Assembly (NCBI RefSeq): GCF_000381345.1
Contig: NZ_KB906402.1
Coordinates: 124,001-188,000, forward strand
Direction: 5' to 3'
From: Deinococcus apachensis DSM 19763
GTDB taxonomy: Bacteria > Deinococcota > Deinococci > Deinococcales > Deinococcaceae
DNA length: 64,000 bases
The stretch's first letter is position 1. The number at the start of each line of letters is the position of its first letter. Positions 41,640 to 52,112 of the stretch are shown here, in pieces. Below the pieces are notes generated by a model. That model was not told where the DNA came from and did no database searches. It saw only the letters and a program-made list of their open reading frames with translations. The position numbers were made by a program, and so were the translations under genes.

Positions 41640-42045
41640 TTCCTGGCCGGACCTGCGTTCCCTCGTGGACGGGATGGACTGCGCCCCGTGCGTGCAGAAG
41701 GTCGAGCGGGCGGTGTCGCGCCTGCCCGGCGCCCACGAAGTGCAGCCGAACTTCACCATCCAGACGCTGCGCCTGAACGAGAGCCGGACGACGCGGGCAG
41801 CGCTGGAGGAGCTGCCCGCCCTGGGGTACACGACGCACACGTTGACCCCGCGGGAGGAGCAGAGGGAGGCCGCCCCGGCCCTTCCCGCGCCGTCCCCTGG
41901 CACCACAGCGCCCAGGGGCGGCTGGTGCTGGTCGGCGGCGTGCTGCTCGTCCTCGCGTGGGGGTTCTGCAGCGGGACTGAGTGGCGCCCCACTGACCTGG
42001 TTCGGCCCCGTTCGGCGCCCCACCTCCGGTTTGATGAAGCCCTGA
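41640..42045 (+). pseudogene. Heavy-metal P-type ATPase, N-terminal remnant
   Basis: The frame reads DLRSLVDGMDCAPCVQKVER, AVSRLPGAHEVQPN and LEELPALGYTTHTL, a heavy-metal-associated domain with the metal-binding GMDCAPC. In another frame, PWHHSAQGRLVLVGGVLLVL and AWGFCSG follow, the start of the first membrane segment of ZntA/CadA-like ATPases ('..W......rLvl.g.ll.la...g'). A frameshift lies near 41890. Everything after that membrane start, including the phosphorylation DKTGT domain, is gone. It is a 3'-truncated pseudogene left behind an intact palindromic operator. Confidence 0.65.
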
Positions 42046-42101
42046 TTGACGGAAAATTCCCATTGTGAGCGGGCCTGGAGGTTTAGCTTAAGTTCGACTT
42101 C

Positions 42102-43610
42102 ATGCCTTCCCTGACGCCCACCTACCAGCCCGAGCTTGTGGCGCTGTCCTTTCTGATCGCCTGCCTGGCGGGGTACGCCACACTGAGCCTGGCGGCGGGT
42201 GCCGGGGCGGCGCGGCGGGCGTCCTGGGTCTGGCTGGGCGGGAGCGCCCTGATCCTGGGGTTCGGCATCTGGGCCATGCACTTCATCGGGATGCTGGCCC
42301 TGAAGGCTCCGGTCCCGATGGCCTACGCGCTGCCCACCACGCTGCTCTCGTGGCTGGCCGCCGTGCTGGCCGCTGCGCTGGCGCTGCATTTTGTCCACCG
42401 CCGGGAGGTGGGCCCCCGGGAACTGATGAGCGGGGGCGTCCTGCTGGGGCTGAGCATCACCAGCATGCACTACCTGGGGATGCACGCCCTGCGCTTCGGC
42501 GGGCACGTGGAGTACGACCCGTGGGGGGTGGCGCTCTCGGTGCTCGTCGCCGTGGGGGCGGCGACCGCCGCGCTGTGGCTGGGGCTGCGGGTGCGGGTCA
42601 CGGCTCCCACGCATCAGGAGCGCTGGCGGTTGGGCGGCGCGATGGTGCTGGGCCTCGCCATTGCCAGCATGCACTACACGGGGATGCACGCGGCGCACTT
42701 CCATCTGGACGGCATGGCCGCCGGGGATACGACTGGCGTCTTGTCGAGCGTGGGGCTGGCGCGGAGCGTGGCCCTGGTCGCCGTCACCCTGCTGGGCATG
42801 GCGGTGTGGGCCCTGCTGATGAACGAGCGGATCACCTCGCACGTCGCCCGCTCGGCCGAGCTGCAGCGGCTCAACGGCGAGCTGGAGCGCCGGGTGGCCG
42901 AGCGCACCGAGGCACTGGAACACGCCCACGCCGAACTGCTGGCCTATGCCGTCGCGCTGTCCCACGAACTCGCCGAACCCACCCGCCGGGCAGCCGGGGT
43001 CACGCAGCTCCTGGAGCGGACCCTGGGCAACACGGCGGACCCCCGGGTGCAGCGTTACCTGGCCCTGCTGCGGCAGGAGGTGGACAGCATGGGCACCCAT
43101 GTGGCGCAGCTCCGGCAGCTCCCCTTCTTTCAAGGCACGCCCGCCCGGTTCGAGGAGGTCTCGCTGGGAGTCCTGGTCCGGCAGGTCCGCAGCGACCTCG
43201 AACCCCTGCTGCGGGGACGGCGGGTGCAGTGGAACATGGACGAACTGCCCCGGGTGCGCGGGGACATCATGTTGCTGAGGCTGGCTCTCACGGAGGTGTT
43301 CGCGGCGACGCTCGACGCCGCCGGGAACGTGCCCCAGCCCCGAATCGAGGTGTGGGCCGAGCGGCAGGAGGGCGAGGTTGTGGTGTCTGTCCGGCACACC
43401 TGCCCGGCGGACGGGGCGGACGGCGCAGTTCCCTCCCCCCTGCGCGCCGGGGAGCGCATCGGCCTCGCCAGCGCCCGGCGCATCCTGCACCAGCACGGCG
43501 GCAGTCTGGAGATGGAGCCCGGCCTGATGCGGATGCGCCTGCCCGCCGACCCTGCAGTGAAGGTCCGGCAGGGGGACGGCGCCGGGGCGGCGGCTTACCA
43601 GCCCGCCTGA
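42102..43610 (+). CDS. MHYT-domain sensor protein with histidine-kinase-like C-terminus
   Basis: A 502-residue membrane protein. The first 245 residues hold seven helices with three MHYT motifs (AMHFIGM at 58-64, SMHYLGM at 121-127, SMHYTGM at 189-195), thought to sense O2, CO or NO through copper. Residues 255-285 form a coiled coil. An H-box-like LSHELAEPTRRAA has the candidate phospho-His 288. The ATPase part is unusual: the N-box ALTEVFAATLDAA lacks the usual Asn, no clear DxGxG is seen, but GLASARRILHQHGGSLEM remains. It may be a degenerate kinase or act without its own catalysis. No response regulator gene is nearby. Confidence 0.85.
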   Translation: MPSLTPTYQPELVALSFLIACLAGYATLSLAAGAGAARRASWVWLGGSALILGFGIWAMHFIGMLALKAPVPMAYALPTTLLSWLAAVLAAALALHFVHRREVGPRELMSGGVLLGLSITSMHYLGMHALRFGGHVEYDPWGVALSVLVAVGAATAALWLGLRVRVTAPTHQERWRLGGAMVLGLAIASMHYTGMHAAHFHLDGMAAGDTTGVLSSVGLARSVALVAVTLLGMAVWALLMNERITSHVARSAELQRLNGELERRVAERTEALEHAHAELLAYAVALSHELAEPTRRAAGVTQLLERTLGNTADPRVQRYLALLRQEVDSMGTHVAQLRQLPFFQGTPARFEEVSLGVLVRQVRSDLEPLLRGRRVQWNMDELPRVRGDIMLLRLALTEVFAATLDAAGNVPQPRIEVWAERQEGEVVVSVRHTCPADGADGAVPSPLRAGERIGLASARRILHQHGGSLEMEPGLMRMRLPADPAVKVRQGDGAGAAAYQPA

Positions 43611-43614
43611 GGGA

Positions 43615-44754
43615 TCACGAGCGCAGCGCCCGCCGCAGCCCGAGGGCGGTGGCGAGGCACAGCAGGGTGACGCCGAGCAGCGTGACGGGGATGGCGGGGG
43701 CGCCGTACACGTCCTTGAAGGCGCCGACGACCGGGGAGAACAGCACGGGGCCGAGAAACGCGCTGGCGAAGACGAGGGTGGTGACCCCACTTCCGGGCAG
43801 GGTGCGGGCCAGCCACACCAGACCGGTCGTGAACACGGGCGCGAGGAAGAGCCCGGTCAGGGTGTAGGCCGTCGGCGCGGCGACGGGCACGCAGGCGAGG
43901 GCGAGGCTGGCGGCGGCCAGCACCAGCGAGACGGTCACCAGCCGTGCGGGCTCCAGCCGCAGGGCCAGCGCCGCCGAGACCAGGCGCCCCACCGTGAAAC
44001 TCACCCAGAACAGCGCGGTGAGGGACGCCGCACTCGCGGTCGTGAGGTCCAGAACGCCCTGCAGGTGCGTGACCTCCCAGGCGCCGACGCCGCCCTCCAC
44101 GGCGACGTAGGTGAGGAACAGCCCCACGAAGCCGAGCAGCAGGGCGCGCGACCGCCCAGTGGCCCTGGCAGCCGGGGTGACCACGCCCCCCGCAGCCCCA
44201 CGCAGGGTGAACATCAGGGGCAGCAGCCCGGCCGCGAGGGCCGCGCAGCCCAGCAGGGGTCGGTGGAAGTCGCCGCCCGCGAGGCCCACCGCCAGCGGCG
44301 CGAGGACGGCCCCGACGCCGAAGCTCGCGCTGAGCAGGTTGAGCATGGAGGCACTGCGCTCCCCGTAGGCCGTGGAGAGCCACACGTTGGTGGTAAGGTC
44401 CAGCACCCCGAAGCCCAGCCCGAGCAGCCCCGACGAGGCGAGCGCGAGCCCGAAGGTGGGGGCGAGGATCAGCCCCAGGCACCCGGCGGCGAGCAGCCCC
44501 AGGGCCAGCGCCGCGCGCCGGGGCGGCGGCCAGGACCGGGAGAGCCCGCCCGCGAGCAGCACGCCCGCAAAGGCCCCCGCCGAGTTGAGGCTCAGCAGCA
44601 GCGAGGCCCCCTTGCCGCTGAGGTGGAAGTGCTCGCTGAGGGTGGGCAGCGCGGGACCCAGGATGGGATAGAGCAGCCCCAGCAGCAGGAAGTTGCCGAG
44701 GCCCGCGGCGGCCAGCCGGCGCGGCGGGAGGAGGGCGGCGGCCGTGGAGGCCAC
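43615..44754 (-). CDS. MFS transporter
   Basis: A 379-residue major facilitator protein with about 12 helices (FLLLGLLYPILGPALPTLSE, GASLLLSLNSAGAFAGVLLA, VLDLTTNVWLSTAYG ...). 'GFGVLDLTTNVWLS' resembles the FucP-like sugar branch ('G.g.g.ld...N'), and the loop 'GGLSRSWPPPRRAAL' is the A-motif position. It starts with GTG at 44754, immediately after the stop of the isomerase-like gene, and is the last gene of the carbohydrate cluster. So it is likely a sugar or sugar-acid carrier, importing or exporting a product. It ends 5 bp from the convergent MHYT gene. Confidence 0.85.
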   Translation of the reverse strand: MASTAAALLPPRRLAAAGLGNFLLLGLLYPILGPALPTLSEHFHLSGKGASLLLSLNSAGAFAGVLLAGGLSRSWPPPRRAALALGLLAAGCLGLILAPTFGLALASSGLLGLGFGVLDLTTNVWLSTAYGERSASMLNLLSASFGVGAVLAPLAVGLAGGDFHRPLLGCAALAAGLLPLMFTLRGAAGGVVTPAARATGRSRALLLGFVGLFLTYVAVEGGVGAWEVTHLQGVLDLTTASAASLTALFWVSFTVGRLVSAALALRLEPARLVTVSLVLAAASLALACVPVAAPTAYTLTGLFLAPVFTTGLVWLARTLPGSGVTTLVFASAFLGPVLFSPVVGAFKDVYGAPAIPVTLLGVTLLCLATALGLRRALRS

Positions 44755-45525
44755 CTAGGCAGGGGCCGCGGCGCCCAGGGTCCGTTGCAGCCAGAGGGCA
44801 TTGGCCGCCGCGCTCACCACCGGGTCACGCTGGCAGTGGTCCTGCTCCACGATGAGCCACTGCACCCCCGCCTCGGGGGCGGCGGCGAGCAGGCCAGGCA
44901 GGTCCACCTCCCCCTGGCCGAGTTCGACCGTCTCGCGCGCCCCGGTCACGTCCTTGACGTGCAGGAGGGGCACCCGGCCCGCATACCGGCGGAGGTAGGC
45001 TGCCGGGTCCACCCCGCCCGCGTGCGCCCAAGCCGCGTCGAGTTCCATCAGGACCGTCGGGGCCCGGGCGAAGAGGCGGTCGAGCGCGTATTCGTCCCCG
45101 TGGCGGGCCTCGAACTCGAAGACGTGGTTGTGGTAGGCGAACCTCAGGCCCTGCGCCTCCGCCCCGCGCGCCCAGTTCTCCAGCCGGGCGGCGAACTCGT
45201 CCCAGCGCCCGGCGTCCTGCGCGACCGCCGGATCGATCCAGGGGCAGACGGCGTAGTCCGCCCCGACCTCCCGCACCCCGGTGAGTGTGCCCTCGAAGTC
45301 CCTCTCCAGGTCCGCGGCGCCCACGTGGCAGGCCGCGGCGCTCAGGCCCTCGCCGTCCAGCACCTCGCGCACCTGGCGGGCGGGCAGGCCGCCGAAGCCC
45401 GCGAACTCCACCCCGCGGTAGCCCATCGCGGCGACCTGGCGCAGCACGCCCAGGATGTCCCCCTGGACGGCGTCCCGCACCGTGTACAGTTGCAGCGCCA
45501 CCCGGTCCAGCAGGGCACCGGTCAC
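44755..45525 (-). CDS. Sugar phosphate isomerase/epimerase family TIM barrel protein
   Basis: A 256-residue AP_endonuc_2-type TIM barrel. It reads VALQLYTVRDAVQGD and 'GYRGVEFAGFGG' at the front. Metal-site segments are 'AYHNHVFEFE', 'MELDAAWAHAGGVDP', 'LLHVKDV' and 'LIVEQDH'. Members isomerise or epimerise sugars, or cleave 3-keto-glycosides and inosose derivatives. It overlaps the Gfo/Idh gene by 4 nt (45522-45525). Such a dehydrogenase/TIM-barrel pair often works on oxidised sugars. In this beta-glucosidase cluster it may handle 3-keto-glycosides (inference). Confidence 0.88.
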   Translation of the reverse strand: MTGALLDRVALQLYTVRDAVQGDILGVLRQVAAMGYRGVEFAGFGGLPARQVREVLDGEGLSAAACHVGAADLERDFEGTLTGVREVGADYAVCPWIDPAVAQDAGRWDEFAARLENWARGAEAQGLRFAYHNHVFEFEARHGDEYALDRLFARAPTVLMELDAAWAHAGGVDPAAYLRRYAGRVPLLHVKDVTGARETVELGQGEVDLPGLLAAAPEAGVQWLIVEQDHCQRDPVVSAAANALWLQRTLGAAAPA

Positions 45526-46616
45526 CTCAACACCTCCTCGCCCGCGGCCACGGGCAGCGCCTCCGGCCTCCCGGGCCGGGACTCGATCTCAATGTGGCGG
45601 CCCGCCTCGGAGGCGTGCAGGCTCGCGTGCATGACCTCCAACACATGCAGGGCGAGGTCGCCGCTGGCCCGGTGGGGCCGCCCCCTCCCCAGGGCCGTTC
45701 CCATGTCGGCCAGCCCGATGCCCCGGCTGTTCTCCGCGAAGGGGTGGGTCAGGGGGAGGGTCTCCCACTCCTCTTCCAACATGCGCCGAACCCTCACCGG
45801 CCCGCCGAAGGTGTTGGGGTCGGGGAGGCTGAGGGTGCCCTCCGTCCCGTAGATCTCGATGCGGGGCACGTCGGCGGCCCAGACATCGAAACTGGTGACG
45901 AGGGTGGCGACGGGACCGGCCTCGAAGTCGAGGACGCTCGCCACGTGGGTCGGCGTGTTCACCGGAATCCGCCGCCCAGACGGGTCCGTCCCCACGACCC
46001 GCTCGGGGAGGGAGGCGCGGGCCGAGGACGTGACGCGGCGCACCGAACCGAGCATGTTCACCAGGGCGGTGAGGTAGTACGGCCCCATGTCGAACATCGG
46101 CCCCGCACCCGGCTGGTAGAAGAAGTCCGGGTTGGGATGCCAGCGTTCCGGCCCGTGGCTCAGCATGAAGGCGGTCGCGGCGACAGGCTCACCGATCAGG
46201 CCGTCGTCCAGCGCCTTGCGGGCGGTCTGGAGCCCCGCCCCCAGGAACGTGTCGGGCGCGCAGCCCACCCGCAGGCCCCGCTCGGCGGCAAGGTCGATGA
46301 CCCGCCGCCCGGCCGCAAGGTCCGTGCCGAGGGGTTTTTCCGAGTACACGTGCTTGCCCGCCTCCAACGCGGCGAGCGACACGTCCGCGTGAGCGGCGGG
46401 CACGGTGAGGTTGAGCACCACGTCCACGTCCTTGGCGGCGAGGAGTTCGTCCAGCAGCAGGGCGCGGGGGACGCCGAACTCCTCCGCCCGGGACCTCGCC
46501 CGGTCGGGGTCGAGGTCGCTGATCGCGGTGACCTCCAGCACGGAGAACTTCGAGGGGGCCTTCAGGTAGATCGGGCTGATATTTCCGGCACCGACGACAC
46601 CGACACGCAGTTTCAT
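45522..46616 (-). CDS. Gfo/Idh/MocA family NAD(P)-dependent oxidoreductase
   Basis: A 364-residue dehydrogenase: N-terminal Rossmann domain (GVVGAGNISPIYLKA, VTAISDLDPDRAR), the hallmark 'YSEKPLGTDLAAGRR' with the catalytic Lys, and the C-terminal alpha/beta domain (GPMFDMGPYYLTALVNMLGS, with the Asp/His-type active-site position). These enzymes oxidise or reduce cyclic sugars, often at C3 or at inositol. It is coupled by a 4-nt overlap to the TIM barrel gene. Located inside the beta-glucosidase locus, it suggests oxidation of the released sugar or glycoside. Confidence 0.9.
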   Translation of the reverse strand: MKLRVGVVGAGNISPIYLKAPSKFSVLEVTAISDLDPDRARSRAEEFGVPRALLLDELLAAKDVDVVLNLTVPAAHADVSLAALEAGKHVYSEKPLGTDLAAGRRVIDLAAERGLRVGCAPDTFLGAGLQTARKALDDGLIGEPVAATAFMLSHGPERWHPNPDFFYQPGAGPMFDMGPYYLTALVNMLGSVRRVTSSARASLPERVVGTDPSGRRIPVNTPTHVASVLDFEAGPVATLVTSFDVWAADVPRIEIYGTEGTLSLPDPNTFGGPVRVRRMLEEEWETLPLTHPFAENSRGIGLADMGTALGRGRPHRASGDLALHVLEVMHASLHASEAGRHIEIESRPGRPEALPVAAGEEVLR

Positions 46617-46679
46617 AGGATCACGCTCCCTGGGGAATGGGGGAAAGAGGCGGGACGGGGCCAGCGTACAGCCCCCTCC

Positions 46680-48809
46680 TCACGGCAGGTCCGTATTCGT
46701 ATGGAGGTCCCCGACGCGGATCTCCGCCCCGCCCGCCGGGAGCAGCCCCCGGGGCAGGGGCAGAGCGACGTTGCGTGTCTCGCCGGGTTGAAGGATGATC
46801 CGCCCGAACGTGGCGAGTTTTGGGGGGGCGCCAGCGCCCCGTGGCCGGGCGAAGGCGAGGACGGTATGCGCCCCCGCGACCTTCCCGCTGTTCGTCACGT
46901 TCACCGTGATCCTGTCACCCGCCGCCTGAAGCCCGCTGTAGGTGAAGGTCGTGTAGCTCAGGCCGTGGCCGAAGGGGTAGAGCGGCGTGCCCGGTGAGGA
47001 GGGCGCGTCGTATGGGCCGGGCACCTGCGCGAGCGTTTTCGGCCAGGTGAAAGGCAGGCGCCCGCTCGGGTTGATGTTGCCGTACAGCACGTCGGCTACC
47101 GCCCGCCCCCCCTCGCTGCCGGGCAGGTAGGCCATCACGAGGGCGGCGAGGCGGGTGCGTATGTTTTCAGGCAGGATGAGGGGCCGCCCGGCGAGGAGGA
47201 CGGCCACGACGGGCTTTCCAGTCGCCACCGCGTCCCGCAGCAGGGCGAGGTCCGTGTCTGGGAGCGTGAGCGGTGGATTGTCCGCCTCGCCCTCCGCGTG
47301 AGGCGGCTCGCCCACGACGACCACGAGGGCGTCGGCGGAGGGTCTGGCGGGCACGGAGGTGCTGTAGGCGAGTTTGGTCCCGGGGGGCACGACGGCCTTC
47401 ATCCCGTTCAGCACGGTGACCGCCCGCGTGCTCTCCCCTTCCGGGAGCCCCTGCCAGCCGATGGTCCAGCCGCCGAGCTGGGCGCGGGGGTCGGCGGCCC
47501 GCTCCCCCACCACGAGGACGTTTTTCACCGTCTTCCCGAGGGGCAATGTCCGGCCATCCGTGGCGAGCAGGGTGACCGACTCACGTGCGGCCCGCAGCGC
47601 GAGGTCCTGTCCAGCGGTCACGGCGGCCTGCGCCCCGGCCGGGTCCACGTATGGCCGCTCGAACAGGCCCAGGCGAAACTTGAGGTCCAGAACGTGCCCG
47701 GCGGCCTCGTCGATGCGCGGCACCGGCACCTCACCCGTCCTTACCAGGTCGAGGACCGCCTCGGTGAAGCCCTGCGCGTCGTGGGGAACCATCGACACGT
47801 CCACGCCCGCCATCAGGGCCAGCCGCACCGCTTCCCGGTCCGTCGGCGCGACCTTGTAGACGGTCTTGAGCTTGGTCACGTCCTCCCAGTCGGAGATCGT
47901 GACGCCCGTGAAGCCCAGTTCCTTGCGCAGCACGTCGGTGAGGAGCTTCCCCGAGGCGTGGGCGGGCACCCCGTTCACCGAGCCGCTGTTCACCATGACC
48001 GACGCCGCCCCCGCCGCCAGGCCCGCCTGGAAGGGCGGCAGGTGGACGGCGCGCAATTCCGTGTCGGTGATGCGTGCGTCCGCCCGGTCCTTGCCCCCGA
48101 GGGGTGACCCGTACCCCGTGAAGTGCTTCAAGGTCGCGGCGACCGAGTTCGGGCCGAGCGTGTCCCCCTGCTGCCCGCGCACGTTCTCGGCGACCATCGT
48201 GGAGGCGAGGAGGGGGTCCTCGCCCCAGGTCTCGTAGAAGCGGCCCCAGCGGGGATCGCGGCCCATGTCGGCATCTGGGGCGAAGTTCCAGGTGATCCCG
48301 GTGGCCCGCAATGCCCGCGCCGTCACCGTGCCGATTTGGCGGGCGAGTGGCGGATCGAAAGTCGCGCCCAGGCCCAGATTGTGCGGGAAGATCGTCGCGC
48401 CGATGACCGTGTTGTGCCCGTGGACGGCGTCGATGCCGTACAGGATGGGAATTTTCAGGCGGGAATGCTCTATGGCGTAGCGCTGGAGGTCGTTCGTCAT
48501 GCGCGCCCACGCCTCCGGGGTGTTGGGCACGGGGGCGGCGCCGCCGCTGCTCAGGAGGGACCCCACGTGCCGCTGGGCCAGGATGTTCTCCAGCCATTCG
48601 GGGTTCAGCGGGCCGCGGTCCCACTCGCCCTGGCCCATCAGGCGCAGCACGTCGATCTGCGCGAGCTGGCCGACCTTCTCCTCCAGCGTCATGCGGCCTA
48701 AAAGGTCCTCTACGCGGCGCTCGGTGGGCAGGCTGGGGTCGAGGTAGGGCGCGGTCTGGGCGGCAGCAGGGGCCGCGAGGAGCAGGGCGGTCAGGAGGGT
48801 TTGGTGCAT
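46680..48809 (-). CDS. GH3 beta-glucosidase, secreted
   Basis: A 709-residue glycoside hydrolase family 3 protein with a Sec signal (MHQTLLTALLLAAPAAAQTA). Domain order is typical: TIM barrel with 'GIDAVHGHNTVIGATIFPHN', K228-H229 (ATLKHF), and the nucleophile D307 in TISDWED. Then come the alpha/beta sandwich (LALRAARESVTLLA ...) and a C-terminal fibronectin-like domain (YPFGHGLSYTTFTYSGLQ ...). It removes glucose (or xylose) from the non-reducing end of beta-linked oligosaccharides outside the cytoplasmic membrane. It directly follows a second GH3 gene by 7 nt, the two being close relatives but different in layout. Confidence 0.92.
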   Translation of the reverse strand: MHQTLLTALLLAAPAAAQTAPYLDPSLPTERRVEDLLGRMTLEEKVGQLAQIDVLRLMGQGEWDRGPLNPEWLENILAQRHVGSLLSSGGAAPVPNTPEAWARMTNDLQRYAIEHSRLKIPILYGIDAVHGHNTVIGATIFPHNLGLGATFDPPLARQIGTVTARALRATGITWNFAPDADMGRDPRWGRFYETWGEDPLLASTMVAENVRGQQGDTLGPNSVAATLKHFTGYGSPLGGKDRADARITDTELRAVHLPPFQAGLAAGAASVMVNSGSVNGVPAHASGKLLTDVLRKELGFTGVTISDWEDVTKLKTVYKVAPTDREAVRLALMAGVDVSMVPHDAQGFTEAVLDLVRTGEVPVPRIDEAAGHVLDLKFRLGLFERPYVDPAGAQAAVTAGQDLALRAARESVTLLATDGRTLPLGKTVKNVLVVGERAADPRAQLGGWTIGWQGLPEGESTRAVTVLNGMKAVVPPGTKLAYSTSVPARPSADALVVVVGEPPHAEGEADNPPLTLPDTDLALLRDAVATGKPVVAVLLAGRPLILPENIRTRLAALVMAYLPGSEGGRAVADVLYGNINPSGRLPFTWPKTLAQVPGPYDAPSSPGTPLYPFGHGLSYTTFTYSGLQAAGDRITVNVTNSGKVAGAHTVLAFARPRGAGAPPKLATFGRIILQPGETRNVALPLPRGLLPAGGAEIRVGDLHTNTDLP

Positions 48810-48816
48810 CGGGCTC

Positions 48817-50676
<1,860 letters not shown>

Positions 50677-50742
50677 GCGGGGCTCCTTCAGGGGCGACCG
50701 GGCTGGACAGGGACCCTTCCAACCCGGCCCGGCACAGCGGAG

Positions 50743-52083
50743 TCAGTCGGTGGCGGACAGGAGTACACCTTCGGACTGCCCGGTGAGAAGCCCCTGATAC
50801 CACAGCGCGCTGTCCTTGAGGACCCGGCGCTGCGAGGCGTAGTCCACGTACACCAGCCCGAAGCGGCGGCTGTACCCCCAGGCCCATTCGAAGTTATCCA
50901 TCAGGCTCCAGGCGAAGTAGCCGCGAACGTCCACACCGTGTTGGGCCGCACGGGCGACAGCCTCCAGGTGCGACTCGAAGTAGCGCACCCGCTCCGGGTC
51001 GTGGACGCGGTCCCCGTTCGGTTCATCCGGGTACGCGGCCCCGTTCTCGGTGATGAAAAGCGGCGGCACGGCGTAGTCCTCCTTCAGCCGCACGAGCAGG
51101 TCCGTCAGGCCCTGGGGGTACACCTCCCAGCCCATGTGGGTGTAAGCCGAGTCGGCGGGCCGCACGCTCCCATTCGCGCTGTTCACGCCCCGGCTGTAGT
51201 AGTTCACGCCCATGAAGTCGAGGGGCCGCGCGACGCAGGCGAGGTCGCCCCCACGCACCTCGGGCACGTCCGCGCCGTACGCCGCCCAGATGTCGTCGGG
51301 GTACTCGCCCTTCAGCAGGGGATCGAGGAACCAGCGGTTAAAGGTCCCGTCGGCGTGATGGGCGGCGGCCACATCCTCGGCCCGGTCGGAGGCGGGGTAT
51401 GTGGGCTGGAGGTTGAGGACAATGCCGAGTTCGGCGTTACCCACAACCTCCCGCATCGCCGACACGGCTTCCCCGTGCCCGAGAAGCAGGTGGTGGGCGG
51501 CGGCCAGGGCGAGCCTGCGGTTTCGCAGGCCGGGCGCGTGTTCCCCGATCTGGTAGCTGAGGATGGAGGAGCACCACGGCTCGTTGAGGGTGGCGTAGCT
51601 CGTCACCCGGTCCCCCAGCCGCTCGGCCACGAGGCGGGCGTACTCGGCGAAGCGGTGCGCGGTGTCGCGGTTGGCCCAGCCCCCGGCATCTTGCAACGTC
51701 TGCGGCAGGTCCCAGTGGTAGAGCGTGGCGTAGGGCTTCAGGCCGCGCTCCAGCATCCCGTCCACCAGGCGGTCGTAGAAGTCGAGCCCCCTGGGGTTGA
51801 CGGCTCCCCTCCCCTCCGGCTGAATGCGCGGCCAGGCGATGGAGAAGCGGTAAGCGTCGGCGCCGAGGCTCTTCATCAGGTCGAGATCCTCGGCCCAGCG
51901 GTGGTAGTGGTCGCACGCCACGTCACCGTTCGTGCCGTCGAGAATCCGGCCCGGCTCGCGGCAGAAGGTATCCCAGATGGAGGGGCCGCGCCCGTCTTCC
52001 CGGGTCGCCCCCTCGATCTGGTAGGAGGACGTGGCAACGCCGAACACGAAATTCTCGGGGAAATCCTTGCGGGTGATGGTCAT
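50743..52083 (-). CDS. bglA: GH1 beta-glucosidase
   Basis: A 446-residue family 1 beta-glucosidase, normal length, no signal peptide. The acid/base E168 lies in 'ATLNEPW' and the nucleophile E346 in 'FITENG'. The N-terminal FVFGVATSSYQIEGATREDG and 'WSLMDNFEW' are diagnostic. It hydrolyses beta-glucosides such as cellobiose, with the retaining mechanism. It follows the GH-A secreted enzyme by 29 nt and precedes the cytoplasmic GH3 gene by 66 nt, in the same transcript, so it most likely degrades sugars delivered by the ABC importer 53366-56550. Confidence 0.95.
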   Translation of the reverse strand: MTITRKDFPENFVFGVATSSYQIEGATREDGRGPSIWDTFCREPGRILDGTNGDVACDHYHRWAEDLDLMKSLGADAYRFSIAWPRIQPEGRGAVNPRGLDFYDRLVDGMLERGLKPYATLYHWDLPQTLQDAGGWANRDTAHRFAEYARLVAERLGDRVTSYATLNEPWCSSILSYQIGEHAPGLRNRRLALAAAHHLLLGHGEAVSAMREVVGNAELGIVLNLQPTYPASDRAEDVAAAHHADGTFNRWFLDPLLKGEYPDDIWAAYGADVPEVRGGDLACVARPLDFMGVNYYSRGVNSANGSVRPADSAYTHMGWEVYPQGLTDLLVRLKEDYAVPPLFITENGAAYPDEPNGDRVHDPERVRYFESHLEAVARAAQHGVDVRGYFAWSLMDNFEWAWGYSRRFGLVYVDYASQRRVLKDSALWYQGLLTGQSEGVLLSATD

Positions 52084-52112
52084 GGAGCAGGTCCTCTGAA
52101 CTGGGGAGGGAA

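Noticed and set aside
41409..43790. Long minus-strand frame opposite the MHYT protein
   Set aside because: Composition is Pro/Gln/His/Arg-biased and it runs through three plus-strand genes with recognisable domains.
44065..45852. Long plus-strand frame opposite the MFS and TIM-barrel genes
   Set aside because: Low-complexity shadow of well-supported minus-strand genes.
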